From NCBI GenBank assembly GCA_019359235.1, contig JAHHHT010000042.1, forward strand, positions 1-63,091: 63,091 nt of DNA, given 5' to 3'. Origin of the DNA: Oscillatoria princeps RMCB-10 (GTDB taxonomy: Bacteria > Cyanobacteriota > Cyanobacteriia > Cyanobacteriales > Oscillatoriaceae). Below, one piece after another: positions 54,693 to 63,091 of the stretch (position 1 is the stretch's first letter; every line of letters starts with the position of its first letter). Position numbers and translations under genes: made by a program. The notes below the pieces were generated by a model, which worked only from the letters and a program-made list of their open reading frames with translations, had not been told where the DNA came from and did not search any database.

Positions 54693-55340
54693 TCAAATCG
54701 CAAAATCTTCCGTGACGCTCGCATCACCTAGAGCGAGTTTAACACTAAAAAGCTCCCCTGATTCGCCAGCCAGCCCGACTTCCAGAAAATCCCTGGCACT
54801 GTCAGCTCGCTCCTCATAGAGAACCTCTCCCGCCGGCGAGAGCAAACTCAGTTTCAGCTCTTCTGGCAGATAAGTTTCATCCCCAGCAGCATGCGCCCCC
54901 ACAAAGATGCCGGTTTTTCCCTCTCCTTCTGGTTTGAGCGTGACGCTCAGCGCTACAGGGTGACGTGCCGGTTCCGCTCCCAATTCTATCAGCTTGGCGC
55001 GTCTGATTTCCGCGCTTCTAAACCCACAATCCAGCTGTTGCGGTTTCAAAACCTCTTCCACCGCCTGCCAGCCGGTTTCAAACGCCTGCTGCAACCACTG
55101 TCCCAAATTGACTGGATTCTTTGCCGGCGCAGCCTGCTGTACCGCAGGAGCTTCGCTCACTCCCTCTTCTTCATCTTCCCCCCACTTTTCCAGCCAATCC
55201 CCATCCACATCTTCAACATACAGGTACGCCGCATCAAGCCCGTAAGTCAGCAAATCGCGCTCCAGCTGTCGGGCGTTCCCCAAATATTTCAGGGCTTTTT
55301 CTAATCTCTCTTGACTGGTCGTTTGTCTTTTAGTAACCAT
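54693..55340 (-). CDS. DUF1822-like protein with unusual N-terminus
   Basis: A 215-residue protein. The C-terminal ~140 residues carry the DUF1822 pattern: LGQWLQQAFETGWQAVEEVL, RRAKLIELGAEPARHPVAL, EDYL-like ETYLPEELKLSLLSPAGEVL and the closing LFSVKLALGDASVTEDFAI. The usual family N-terminus is replaced by a short helical, acidic segment (RLEKALKYLGNARQLERDLL, WGEDEEEGVSEAP). DUF1822 is cyanobacterial and often lies in operons with sigma factors or CHAT proteins; its biochemical role is unknown. The ATG at 55340 is chosen over a TTG at 55373. Its upstream neighbour ends 58 nt before, so the two are probably one transcript. Confidence 0.75.
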   Translation of the reverse strand: MVTKRQTTSQERLEKALKYLGNARQLERDLLTYGLDAAYLYVEDVDGDWLEKWGEDEEEGVSEAPAVQQAAPAKNPVNLGQWLQQAFETGWQAVEEVLKPQQLDCGFRSAEIRRAKLIELGAEPARHPVALSVTLKPEGEGKTGIFVGAHAAGDETYLPEELKLSLLSPAGEVLYEERADSARDFLEVGLAGESGELFSVKLALGDASVTEDFAI

Positions 55341-55398
55341 GACGTCTAAATCGGAAAAATTACCTTTTATCAAACCCTATTCAATGACGTGCCGGCCT

Positions 55399-56118
55399 TT
55401 ACAAACTAAATTTTAGATAAATCCCTCTCCTGAGATTGTCACTGTTATATAAAGCCATGTTGACGGTCTGGGCCATAGAATCAGAGTCTCCAGGATTGTA
55501 ACTTAAAAACAATCCTCTCCCTATTCCCCACGCCCGGAGAGTGCTTTCCCAATCTTCCGACTTTTTTTGAGAAAATTCATCGGACAGGCTTGTGATTTGA
55601 ACGCACAAGGGGTTCTCCTGCCGGTGGCTGACAATGAAATCAGTGGCCATTGAAAGGTCTGCCACATAACGCTGCGAAACAGCCCCTCCTCGCTGGCGGA
55701 TATTCTCAGCGATCGATAGAATCCTATCGGCATCCGCCTGATTGAACTCCCCACCCATCAGTTTTTGCTTCCAAATATAAAACTTTGGATCGTTTTCCTT
55801 CAGCCATTCAGGAAATAGTTCCCTATACCAGGATCTTTCCGTTGGGGTCATTTGCTCAAAAAACGATTCTCGCTCCTCTTGGGCGGGAAATGCTTTTATT
55901 TCCAGCCAAACTTGGGCATCTTCGATAACCTGGCGCAAGAAAATGATTACAAACTTTTTGGCCACCAGCGAACCGGGCTTTATATCTTTAATCCAGCGAT
56001 TTATCTCATCCAGCCTTTTGGCTAAATGGGCATCTACAGAAGACGCCTCACTCATGAGCGCCTTCAGTTGCTCCTTCAGCTCACTTCCTTGCAAGCGATG
56101 CTCCCTCTCGAAATTCAC
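55399..56118 (-). CDS. Unknown protein, possible PD-(D/E)XK-like C-terminus
   Basis: A 239-residue protein not firmly recognised. The N-terminal half is helical and charged (HRLQGSELKEQLKALMSEAS, RSWYRELFPEWLKENDPKFY). The C-terminal half has alternating strands: DLSMATDFIVSHRQENPLCV, QITSLSDEFSQKKSEDWEST and GIGRGLFLSYNPGDSDS. The D-(x)n-VQIT arrangement could be a degenerate PD-(D/E)XK core, but this is speculative. The start is a GTG at 56118 without a good ribosome-binding site. It heads an apparent operon with the DUF1822 gene and the decayed third gene. Confidence 0.6.
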   Translation of the reverse strand: MNFEREHRLQGSELKEQLKALMSEASSVDAHLAKRLDEINRWIKDIKPGSLVAKKFVIIFLRQVIEDAQVWLEIKAFPAQEERESFFEQMTPTERSWYRELFPEWLKENDPKFYIWKQKLMGGEFNQADADRILSIAENIRQRGGAVSQRYVADLSMATDFIVSHRQENPLCVQITSLSDEFSQKKSEDWESTLRAWGIGRGLFLSYNPGDSDSMAQTVNMALYNSDNLRRGIYLKFSL

Positions 56119-56581
56119 ACCTCACAGCCCACAATTTTTAACATTTCTTTTGGCTCCCCCCCTGCGATAAGGCCCGATAAAGCCCTCTTGTGGGAAGCTG
56201 AGCAACGCCCTTAATGAGCCCTTGTCTTATCTTAAGACGAATTTCGCGCTCTGTCAAGCAAAAACTTTCCGCCGGGAGGAACTTGTTTTTGCAAAAATAC
56301 CGGCTAACATGCAATTCGTGGCCATACAAGCGATCCCGCGCGGTTGGGCTTCCGGCAGTGAAGCTTTGCCGGCACCAGACTCAAGTCTTGGGCCACCAAA
56401 GCCCGCATGCGCCCGCTTCATCCCGCTGGCTGATTTTCCATGCTGTGTTCCGGAAAAACCGCCCAGCTTCTGTTTTACCCACGCCCCCAGATAGGCCAAG
56501 CTTCGGGGAAGACATCGCCCCTCTTCCCTCTTTCTCAGACACCGCAGAGGAGCCGTTCAAATCGCCAATCCCACCGCCCCA
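56119..56581. other. Gap without a recognised gene
   Basis: About 460 bp of mixed composition. Small open frames on both strands lack any domain or start signal. It holds the promoter of the DUF1822 operon. Confidence 0.4.
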
Positions 56582-57301
56582 CTAACTCCCTCTCAACCGC
56601 TCAACAAAAGCCCCGTGTTCTGGTGTGTTCAACCCCTCCTGCAACACCGCCAAAACCCTCATCAAATCCCCCTCTAACAGCGCCGGCACTGACAGCCACA
56701 AACCCGGAAAAACCTGACTGCGCACCACCCCCTCCGCATCCGCTTCAAGAGATACATACTCCCCTTCCCTCAACCTGAACCAATCCAGACGCCGGTTGTA
56801 CACCCGCCACACTATATACTCCCGCACCCCATTACGGCGGTAAGCCCTTAACTTGTCGCCCAAATCTATCGAAGCGCTAGACGCCGCAACTTCCGCAATC
56901 AATTCCGGCGCACCTTCCACATAGCCATCCTCGCTAAGGCGCGACTGTCCGCCGGCGCTTTCATCCAATCGCAGCAGCGCATCTGGCTGCGGCTCATTGT
57001 CCAGATCCAGACGCACCGTCGTATTGTCAGCCAAGTCCACCCCAGGCGTTGCAGCCCAGTACACTCCCAGCCAGGTCATAATCCCAGCGTGCGGTCTGCC
57101 ATGATTAACAATGCGCACCGGCGACCCCATATACACCACTCCTTCAATCAATTCAGCTTTCTTAACATCCCGCATCGCCTCATAGCGCCGCTCGAATTCA
57201 TAGCGCGTCAGCCGGTCGCCATTCTCCAGCGGCGGCAACCTTAACACCGGCACCCCCATCCCCCTTTCCTCCAACTTCTCTACAGATTTATCCTCTGCCA
57301 T
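56582..57301 (-). CDS. Uma2-family putative endonuclease
   Basis: A 239-residue DUF820/Uma2 protein. DRLTRYEFERRYEAMRDVKK, ELIEGVVYMGSPVRIVNHGR, QPDALLRLDE and EGAPELIAEVAASSASIDLG followed by KLRAYRRNGVREYIVWRV give the expected D, E-x-A and K of the nuclease-like core. GAGG lies four nt before the ATG at 57301. It is divergent from the VIT/vWA gene. The substrate is unknown. Confidence 0.9.
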   Translation of the reverse strand: MAEDKSVEKLEERGMGVPVLRLPPLENGDRLTRYEFERRYEAMRDVKKAELIEGVVYMGSPVRIVNHGRPHAGIMTWLGVYWAATPGVDLADNTTVRLDLDNEPQPDALLRLDESAGGQSRLSEDGYVEGAPELIAEVAASSASIDLGDKLRAYRRNGVREYIVWRVYNRRLDWFRLREGEYVSLEADAEGVVRSQVFPGLWLSVPALLEGDLMRVLAVLQEGLNTPEHGAFVERLRGS

Positions 57302-57563
57302 ACAACCTCACCCTCCAACACCTGCAGCTCATTCTGCAATCACCTACCCTCATAACAGTAGCACTCCTCAACTCCCCCTCAACCGTGCCGGTGACACAAA
57401 CCCTCCCCCCCTCCCCCTCTTCCTTGGCGCGTCCGCACTGCGGGAAGCCGCTTGCGCGTCTATGGCGGTTCAAACCCCTCCGTTACAAAAAACGCAACCC
57501 AGAAACCTTCCCGCCCCAGCCATGTCATATTAAATAAAACCCTCTCAATCTAGCCAACCCCCA

Positions 57564-60026
57564 ATGAAATTAGCGTATCTACTCCCCACCCTAGCACTGC
57601 TCACCGGCACCCTCGGATCTGCCGCCCCACCCCCCCCACAACCCCCCCAGCCACCCGCACGCCTAACCCAAGCCAACCCCACCAACAAACCAGCAACCAA
57701 ACCAGACCGCGCCACCGGCGGCTTATTTGTCCTCTCCAAAGACGGCCAGCAACAAATCTTCCCCCTCAAACACACCGAAGTAAAAGCCAAAATAGCCGGC
57801 AACCTCTCCCGAGTTGAAGTCACCCAAACCTTTGAAAACCCCTTCAGAGACCCCCTAGAAGCCGTCTACGTCTTTCCGCTTCCCGACGAAGCTGCAGTAG
57901 ACGACATGGAAATAAAAATCGGCAATCGCATCATCAAAGGCGACATCAAAAGACGCGAAGAAGCCCAAAAAATATACGAACAAGCAGTCCGCGAAGGGCG
58001 CACCGCCGGCCTCTTAGAACAAGAGCGCGACAACATCTTCACCCAATCCCTCGCTAACATCAAACCCGGCGAACAAATTGATGTCACCATCCGCTACACC
58101 GACAGCTTAAAATTTGAAGGCGGCAACTACGAATTCGTCTTTCCGATGGTCGTTGGGCCCCGCTACATCCCCGGCAACCCGATCCCCTCATCACCCCTCT
58201 CTCCTCTCAGGAGAGGGGGGCAGGGGGGTGAGGTCAGCAACACCGACCGCGTTCCCGACGCCCTTCGCATCACCCCGCCGGTGCTGCCTCCCGGCACCCG
58301 TTCCGGGCACGACATCGGCGTCACCGTGGAAATCGACGCCGGCGTGCCGGTAACAGACGTGCGATCGCCCTCCCACAAAATCCGCACCGACCGCACCGGC
58401 AATCTCGTCCGCGTCGCGATCGCCCAAGAAGACACCATCCCCAACAAAGACCTGATCCTGCGCTATCAAGTTGCCGGCGACACCACACGCGCCACCGTCC
58501 TCACCCAAGCCGACAGTCGGGGCGGGCATTTCGCCGTCTACCTCATCCCCGCAGTCGAGTACAAAACCAGCGAAATTGTCCCCAAAGATGTTGTCTTCCT
58601 GATGGACACTTCTGGCTCCCAAGCCGGCGACCCGCTCGTTAAATCCAAGGAACTGATGCGCAAGTTCATTAACGGGCTGAATCCTAACGATACTTTTACG
58701 ATTATTGACTTTGCCAATACCGCTCAGCAGCTGTCACCGGCACCCCTGCCCAACACGCCGGCCAACCGCCAGAAAGCAATGGCCTACATCAACAGCCTGG
58801 AAGCCAAAGGCGGTACGGAATTGCTCAACGGCATGCGGGCGGTGCTGAATTTCCCCCCCGCCAAGGAAGGGCGACTGCGCAGCGCGGTGCTGCTCACCGA
58901 CGGCTACATCGGCAATGAAAATGAGGTGATTGCCGAAGTCCAGCGCGGGCTGAAGCCGGGAAACCGGCTGTACTGTTTCGGTACCGGCAGTTCGGTGAAC
59001 CGATTTTTGCTGAACCGGCTTGCGGAAGTGGGGCGGGGCACTGCGCAAATTATACGGCAAAATGAACCAACACAGGAAGTGACCGAGAGGTTTTTCCGCC
59101 AGATTAATAATCCTGTGCTGGCGGACGTGCGAGTCAGCTGGGAGGGTGCCGGTGGCAAGCCCGATATCTATCCGGGGGCTGCGCCGGATTTGTTTGCCAG
59201 CCAGCCGCTGGTGCTGTTTGGGCGCAAGCAAGACCGCACTGGCGGGCAGCTGAAAATCACTGGTGTCGCGGCAGGTGGCAAGCGCTATGAAAAGACGCTC
59301 AAGGTGGATTTCAGCGGTGCCGGCAACCCTGCGATCGCCGGGCTCTGGGGCCGGTGGCGGATTAAAGATTTGATGAATCAGATGTTTGGCAATGAAACTA
59401 AATCCGGCGTGGAGGCGGTGACGGATACGGCTCTCAGCTACCGGCTGCTGTCTCAATACACCGCCTTTGTTGCCGTCAGTGAGGAAGTGCGCGTCAGTCC
59501 GGACGGGACGCGCCAGCGGGTGCGGGTGCCGGTGGAGTTGCCGGAAGGCGTCAGCTACGAGGGAATTTTTGGGCCGGCTGCTGACGAGGAGCGGTCCAGT
59601 GGGGCAGCCTCACGGATGGCTCCCGCCTCAGCTGTGCGACCTCTGAGCGCCCCACCGCCAGCCGGTGTCAGTTACAGCAGCCCTGCACCGCAGCCCACCA
59701 AGCCGGCAGAATCAAAGCCCGCCCGGACCGAGCCCCAAGCTGCCGGTCGGATTGAAATTATCAGTGCTGATGGGCTGGAGGGCAGTGCGATTGCCGGTTT
59801 GGCCCAGTACCTGCAAAGCGTCAATCTCCCTCAAGGAGTCAGCGGCGAAATCGTGCTGGAATTTCCAGTCCGCAATCGGCGAGTCGGGCGAATTGTCCTC
59901 GACGACAAAGCCTCGACGCTGCAAGACACAGCGGTGCTCGATCCAATTAAGCGGGCGCTGAGTCGCTGGGGAGCGCCCAACTCCGTCACCGGCACCATTC
60001 GCCTCAAACTGCGCATCCGCCCGTAG
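57564..60026 (+). CDS. Exported VIT/vWA-domain protein
   Basis: An 820-residue protein starting with a signal peptide (MKLAYLLPTLALLTGTLGSA) and a Pro-rich linker. Residues ~50-200 are a VIT domain (LKHTEVKAKIAGNLSRVEVT, QTFENPFRDPLEAVYVFPLP). A vWA domain follows, with the MIDAS motif DTSGS from D348, then TELLNGMRAVL and VLLTDGYIGNE. The rest resembles inter-alpha-trypsin-inhibitor heavy-chain-like bacterial proteins and ends in a TonB-C-like segment (RWGAPNSVTGTIRLKLRIR). It probably binds a protein ligand through the metal site. Residues 208-223 (SSPLSPLRRGGQGGE) are encoded by an inserted repeat. No good ribosome-binding site precedes the ATG. Confidence 0.87.
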   Translation: MKLAYLLPTLALLTGTLGSAAPPPPQPPQPPARLTQANPTNKPATKPDRATGGLFVLSKDGQQQIFPLKHTEVKAKIAGNLSRVEVTQTFENPFRDPLEAVYVFPLPDEAAVDDMEIKIGNRIIKGDIKRREEAQKIYEQAVREGRTAGLLEQERDNIFTQSLANIKPGEQIDVTIRYTDSLKFEGGNYEFVFPMVVGPRYIPGNPIPSSPLSPLRRGGQGGEVSNTDRVPDALRITPPVLPPGTRSGHDIGVTVEIDAGVPVTDVRSPSHKIRTDRTGNLVRVAIAQEDTIPNKDLILRYQVAGDTTRATVLTQADSRGGHFAVYLIPAVEYKTSEIVPKDVVFLMDTSGSQAGDPLVKSKELMRKFINGLNPNDTFTIIDFANTAQQLSPAPLPNTPANRQKAMAYINSLEAKGGTELLNGMRAVLNFPPAKEGRLRSAVLLTDGYIGNENEVIAEVQRGLKPGNRLYCFGTGSSVNRFLLNRLAEVGRGTAQIIRQNEPTQEVTERFFRQINNPVLADVRVSWEGAGGKPDIYPGAAPDLFASQPLVLFGRKQDRTGGQLKITGVAAGGKRYEKTLKVDFSGAGNPAIAGLWGRWRIKDLMNQMFGNETKSGVEAVTDTALSYRLLSQYTAFVAVSEEVRVSPDGTRQRVRVPVELPEGVSYEGIFGPAADEERSSGAASRMAPASAVRPLSAPPPAGVSYSSPAPQPTKPAESKPARTEPQAAGRIEIISADGLEGSAIAGLAQYLQSVNLPQGVSGEIVLEFPVRNRRVGRIVLDDKASTLQDTAVLDPIKRALSRWGAPNSVTGTIRLKLRIRP
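58187..58232. repeat. Palindromic repeat inserted in frame inside the VIT/vWA gene
   Basis: CACCCCTCTCTCCTCTCAGG and GAGAGGGGGGCAGGGGGGTG are inverted arms of the same CT-rich family as 61851-61919. It keeps the frame and adds about 15 residues. Confidence 0.75.
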
Positions 60027-60201
60027 AGTCAGGGCTGCAGGGTGCGCTCTGAACGCACCCCACTTCCCCTTGGGGATTTACAAAAAGGGGTTTCTCCCCT
60101 CTTGCGCCCTCAACATACTTCTGATATCCTTGTTGTGGAGGAAAACACAATTTTAGCTATTTTGAGAATCCTGTGAGACTGTTGGCGAATTGATGTGGGC
60201 T

Positions 60202-60502
60202 CTTAATTATGAACCGCCAAGACGCCAAGAGCGCCAAGAAAGAAGAAGAAAGCTGATCGTATTCAGGAGTATCCTCGCCCTCGGTACCGCAGAAGCGCTG
60301 GCGGTGGATTTTATAATGAAGACAGCAGGAGCTGTCAAAATTGATATCGGGTCGATGACTGTCACTAACCAGACCGGCACTATCTCGACCCAAATGAGTG
60401 TCTGCGATTAGTGCGAGATTGAGGTGAAAGGCGCTGGCGCGATTCAGGCGCAGGCCAATGATGCGGTCGCCATTCAGTGCGGTAAGCTGAGCGTTCAAAC
60501 AT
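60202..60502 (+). pseudogene. Small gene-like frame with an internal stop
   Basis: A plus-strand frame reads LALGTAEALAVDFIMKTAGA, VKIDIGSMTVTNQTGTISTQ, MSVCD, then TAG at 60409-60411, then CEIEVKGAGAIQAQANDAVA and CGKLSVQT to a TAA near 60502. Composition is protein-like on both sides, so a small gene broken by one stop is possible. No family was recognised. The rest of 60027-60930 has a GGTGCG hairpin near 60038 and no other gene. Confidence 0.4.
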
Positions 60503-60930
60503 AAATAGCCCAGATGCAGCCCATATAGCTTGCTTCAAATAAAATTTTTACGGTTTTGGGTTGGATAAAATCCGGTTAATTCCCTTTCGTGAGACAGCCC
60601 GCCCGGAATTCCTTTATTTCCCGTCTCCCCAAGCGCCCCTCGCTCTCGCCTCATTTATCCTTACATCCGTTACACCGGCACCCAACCCGCTGCGGGCCCA
60701 CTTCCCGACCGGCCAGAGGTAAAAAATTTGTAACAGAATCGTGCGCGCACACTCACCCTAAGGGCAGACTGTTGTAAAATTTTTATTAAAGACAGATATT
60801 AAATTTTTATTTAAAAGGCGCTAAGTCCTGGGTTGAGTGCGGGCAAAACGGCTGGAAAGTGCGTGGGTGGGGGCGGGGCGGGAGCCGGTTCGAGAGAGAT
60901 AAATTGCTGTGGTAGGGGAGGAAACACAAG

Positions 60931-61806
60931 ATGGAAGTTGGAGAGCTGCTGAAGCGTTACGAGTTAGGAGAGAGGAACTTTGCTGGAGCCGATCTCAGTG
61001 GAGCGGATCTCAGGGGAGCGAATTTGGTGGGGGTTAACCTGACCGGCGCTATGCTGCGGGGAGTCAATTTCAACAGAGCGTTTCTCACCAAAGCAGACCT
61101 GAGTGGGGCTTGCTTGAATTGGGCCAACCTGAGTTTTGTCAAAATGGGCGACGGGAAACTGATTGAGGCTGACCTCACGAAAGCGGTTCTCAGCGGTGCG
61201 TTCATGGTCAAAGCAAAACTGCCCAGGGCAAAACTGAGCGGTGCCAATATCGAGGGGACTAACCTGCGAGGGGCGAACCTGTGGAGTGCCAATCTCTGCG
61301 GGGCTAACCTGCAAGCAGTCAACCTGCGGGGCGCTAAACTGACAGGAGCCAACCTCAGCTGGGCTAACCTGTGCGGCGCTAGACTGAGCGGCGCTATGCT
61401 CTACGGAGCTTGCTTGATGGGTGTGAATCTCGAAGGGGCATTCTTGAATGGAGTTGACCTCAACGGATGCGATCTCAACGGCATCAACCTCAGCGAAGCC
61501 AAACTGAGCAGGGCCAACCTGGAAGGAGCCAACCTGATCGCCGTCAATCTCAGTGGGGCGCAGCTGCGCTGGGCGAGTCTGATAGGGGCGGACTTGACCG
61601 GCGCTAAGCTAACGCGAGCCTGCTTGTACAAGGCTAACTTGAATTGGGCTCGACTGCATCGGGCAGATTTGAGCGAAGCGGACTTGAGCGAAACGACGCT
61701 GATGGGGGCTTCCGTTGAGGGGGCTGAGTTTGCCGGTGCGACGCTGCCGGAATTGACCAGACGATACTTCTACTTAACGGCAGAGGGGCTGTCAGTTAAA
61801 AATTAA
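60931..61806 (+). CDS. Cytosolic pentapeptide-repeat protein
   Basis: A 291-residue protein made almost wholly of pentapeptide units (FAGADLSGADLRGANLVGVN through HRADLSEADLSETTLMGA), about 50 repeats, so it should fold into a long quadrilateral beta-helix. There is no signal peptide, in contrast to the protein at 47528. A short N-terminal cap (MEVGELLKRYELGERN) and a C-terminal RRYFYLTAEGL tail close it. GGGGAGG lies about 10 nt before the ATG. The role is unknown; some relatives mimic DNA, most have no known target. Confidence 0.9.
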   Translation: MEVGELLKRYELGERNFAGADLSGADLRGANLVGVNLTGAMLRGVNFNRAFLTKADLSGACLNWANLSFVKMGDGKLIEADLTKAVLSGAFMVKAKLPRAKLSGANIEGTNLRGANLWSANLCGANLQAVNLRGAKLTGANLSWANLCGARLSGAMLYGACLMGVNLEGAFLNGVDLNGCDLNGINLSEAKLSRANLEGANLIAVNLSGAQLRWASLIGADLTGAKLTRACLYKANLNWARLHRADLSEADLSETTLMGASVEGAEFAGATLPELTRRYFYLTAEGLSVKN

Positions 61807-61850
61807 AAGTTACTCGAACAAGATACGCAAGGGCAAGGGCTTCAACTTTT

Positions 61851-61919
61851 CACCCCCTCACCCCCCAACCCCCTCTCCCCTCACCCCCCAACCCCCTCTC
61901 CCACAAGGGGAGAGGGGGA
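61851..61919. repeat. CT-rich repeat and hairpin
   Basis: Two direct copies of CACCCCCCAACCCCCTCTCC followed by the complement GGGGAGAGGGGG. Confidence 0.8.
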
Positions 61920-61960
61920 CTAAGAAAAAAAACTAAATTGACTCCTTTGACTCGTTTTGA

Positions 61961-61989
61961 CTCGTTCCCAGGCTCCGCCTGGGAACGAG
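61961..61989. repeat. CTCGTTCCCAGGC hairpin
   Basis: CTCGTTCCCAGGC and its exact complement with a 3-nt loop. Same family as 4304. Confidence 0.85.
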
Positions 61990-62048
61990 ATACATGAGGC
62001 TCTGCCTCCAGATTTTTAACTTTTAATCTTAAGAATCAGGTACAAAAG

Positions 62049-62375
62049 ATGGAAAAGGATTCGACTCAATACGGTGTGGTGATGGTGACAGCTGCTTCGC
62101 GTGCAGAGGCAGAAACCATTGCCAAAGCTCTGCTGGAAGCCAAGCTGGCAGCCTGCATCACCCTGCTGCCGGTGCACTCTATCTACACCTGGCAGGGCGA
62201 GGTTGAGCAAAATGAGGAGTGGCAGCTGCTGATAAAAACTAACTTGACTCAATTTTCCGCTCTGGAAGCAAAAGTGCGAGAAATCCACTCCTATCAAGTG
62301 CCGGAAATCATCGCCCTGCCGATTGCTGCCGGTTCCGGGCCTTACCTGCAGTGGCTCGCAGAAAACCTGCGATAA
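62049..62375 (+). CDS. cutA: CutA-like divalent-cation tolerance protein
   Basis: A 108-residue trimeric ferredoxin-fold protein. GVVMVTAASRAEAETIAKAL, LAACITLLPVHSIYTWQGEV and WQLLIKTNLTQFSALEAKVR with the YQVPEIIALPI segment are the full CutA1 pattern. It is linked to copper tolerance in E. coli, though its true function in cyanobacteria is unsettled and deletion often has little effect. AGGT lies about 8 nt before the ATG. It is a single gene. Confidence 0.93.
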   Translation: MEKDSTQYGVVMVTAASRAEAETIAKALLEAKLAACITLLPVHSIYTWQGEVEQNEEWQLLIKTNLTQFSALEAKVREIHSYQVPEIIALPIAAGSGPYLQWLAENLR

Positions 62376-62464
62376 ATATTGGGCATAGGGCACTGGGCAC
62401 TGGGCATTGGGCATTGAGCAGGGGAGCGGGGGAGCAGGGGAAATTGCCAATGCCCCATGCCCGA
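62376..62464. repeat. GGGCACTGGGCA low-complexity repeat
   Basis: Runs of GGGCA(C/T)TGGGCA units between convergent genes, with GCCAATGCCCCATGCCC as inverted partner. Similar DNA lies near 13960-14000. Confidence 0.7.
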
Positions 62465-63091
62465 TCACTGCTCGAACTTGGCGCGGAAGCGCACGAACCC
62501 GTAGGAGTTAGAAGGAGTCGAGCCGGTAGCGCTGGGGATGTTACCCAGATTCACCACCACAGCCCCATTCGTATTTGCTCCACCGCAAGAAACGGGCAGC
62601 GAAGTGTCGGCAGGGTAAAATTGACCGCCATCCCCATCCGCTGCATTGGTATAGAAAGGCTGGCTGCCATTTAGGGAAACAGAAATTCCTTTCCCGGGAT
62701 CAAAGGCATTGGGCATGAAAGTCAAATGCTGGGGAATTAAATCGCAGATGGTCACATTGTTGGCAGTCACATCTCCATCGGAGAGGAAGTAGATGGTGTA
62801 TTCAATTTCATCTCCCGGCTTAATTTGGCCGGCATCAGTTTTACCCTCCAAATAGTTGCTCGGCCAGCCGGTGGCATTTGTATCATCTGTATCGTTAGCC
62901 AGATCTTTAAATTCGGTCGAATTGATGCGCGTGATTCTCTTAACCAGGCGCAGCTTTGCTTTGAGCACCGTTACCGTTACTGTCGCCGTGTCGCAGGAAA
63001 CCGGATTGCCGGTATCACACACTTGATAGGTGAAGGTATCTGTGCCGGTGGTAAAGCCTGGATTAGGCGTGTAGGTAATACTGCCGTCTGG
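62465..63091 (-). CDS. Large secreted protein with Ig-like and DUF11 repeats, C-terminal end (partial)
   Basis: The gene enters from beyond the right edge. The first visible codons read [20 protein letters not shown] then [20 protein letters not shown], a bacterial Ig-like/cadherin-type unit. Then comes a DUF11-like segment ([39 protein letters not shown]) and the end [17 protein letters not shown]. Such proteins are long, exported adhesins or envelope components. Without the N-terminus the size and export route are unknown. Confidence 0.8.
   Translation of the reverse strand, partial: PDGSITYTPNPGFTTGTDTFTYQVCDTGNPVSCDTATVTVTVLKAKLRLVKRITRINSTEFKDLANDTDDTNATGWPSNYLEGKTDAGQIKPGDEIEYTIYFLSDGDVTANNVTICDLIPQHLTFMPNAFDPGKGISVSLNGSQPFYTNAADGDGGQFYPADTSLPVSCGGANTNGAVVVNLGNIPSATGSTPSNSYGFVRFRAKFEQ

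Overview
This window is a chromosomal piece of a cyanobacterium. It opens with the last codons of psbA (photosystem II D1) and carries a CcmK carboxysome shell protein, glycolate dehydrogenase genes glcD, glcE and glcF, a CrtO-type carotene ketolase, a CYP110-type P450, minCDE, cutA, DUF1822 and Uma2 proteins and several pentapeptide-repeat proteins. The many short palindromic and MITE-like repeats, large gaps and decayed genes fit a large-genome filamentous (Oscillatoriales-like) lineage. The genus cannot be fixed from this sequence alone.

Layout. 1-6.3 kb: psbA tail, a truncated STAND NTPase, a 103-bp tandem repeat, a secreted M23 peptidase with six almost identical FG-GAP-like repeats, a Uma2 nuclease and two related MITE-like elements. 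6.3-14 kb: an SLH porin-like protein and two membrane-anchored proteins sharing a TPR-like repeat, one of which has a degenerate kinase domain. 14-22 kb: a P-loop ATPase, crtO with two frameshifts, an alpha/beta hydrolase, a saccharopine-dehydrogenase-like reductase and a CYP110 P450. 22-34 kb: glcF and glcE, then a frameshifted sensor kinase remnant, an HD phosphohydrolase, glcD and, 8 nt upstream of glcD, a methyltransferase-TPR-SPINDLY/OGT fusion. 34-45 kb: a DUF1648 protein, an orphan ccmK, a ClC channel, a CYP110 pseudogene on the minus strand, a transketolase/phosphoketolase-like enzyme, a Uma2 protein, and hicBA flanked by 84-bp direct repeats that each end in a promoter-like sequence, followed by an ATP-grasp ligase. 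45-63 kb: a small membrane protein, a DUF1537 kinase, pentapeptide proteins, an aspartoacylase, minCDE, a UPF0175/DUF3368 toxin-antitoxin pair, a one-domain response regulator, a HEPN-motif protein, a DUF1822 operon with a decayed third gene, a Uma2 protein, a VIT/vWA protein, cutA and the end of a large secreted repeat protein.

Working together: CcmK (CO2 concentration) and GlcDEF (oxidation of photorespiratory glycolate) act on the two sides of Rubisco chemistry. CrtO, P450 and the reductase may touch carotenoid or lipid metabolism, but crtO is broken as written. MinC, MinD and MinE form a compact division-site operon. The rest is accessory: toxin-antitoxin pairs, Uma2 genes, repeat proteins and decayed duplicates.

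No tRNA, rRNA, CRISPR array or intact transposase was recognised. The best candidates for something new are the promoter-bearing repeats around hicBA that extend control to an ATP-grasp ligase, the pseudokinase/repeat-protein pair, the methyltransferase-TPR-OGT fusion next to glcD, and the DUF1822-linked operon.
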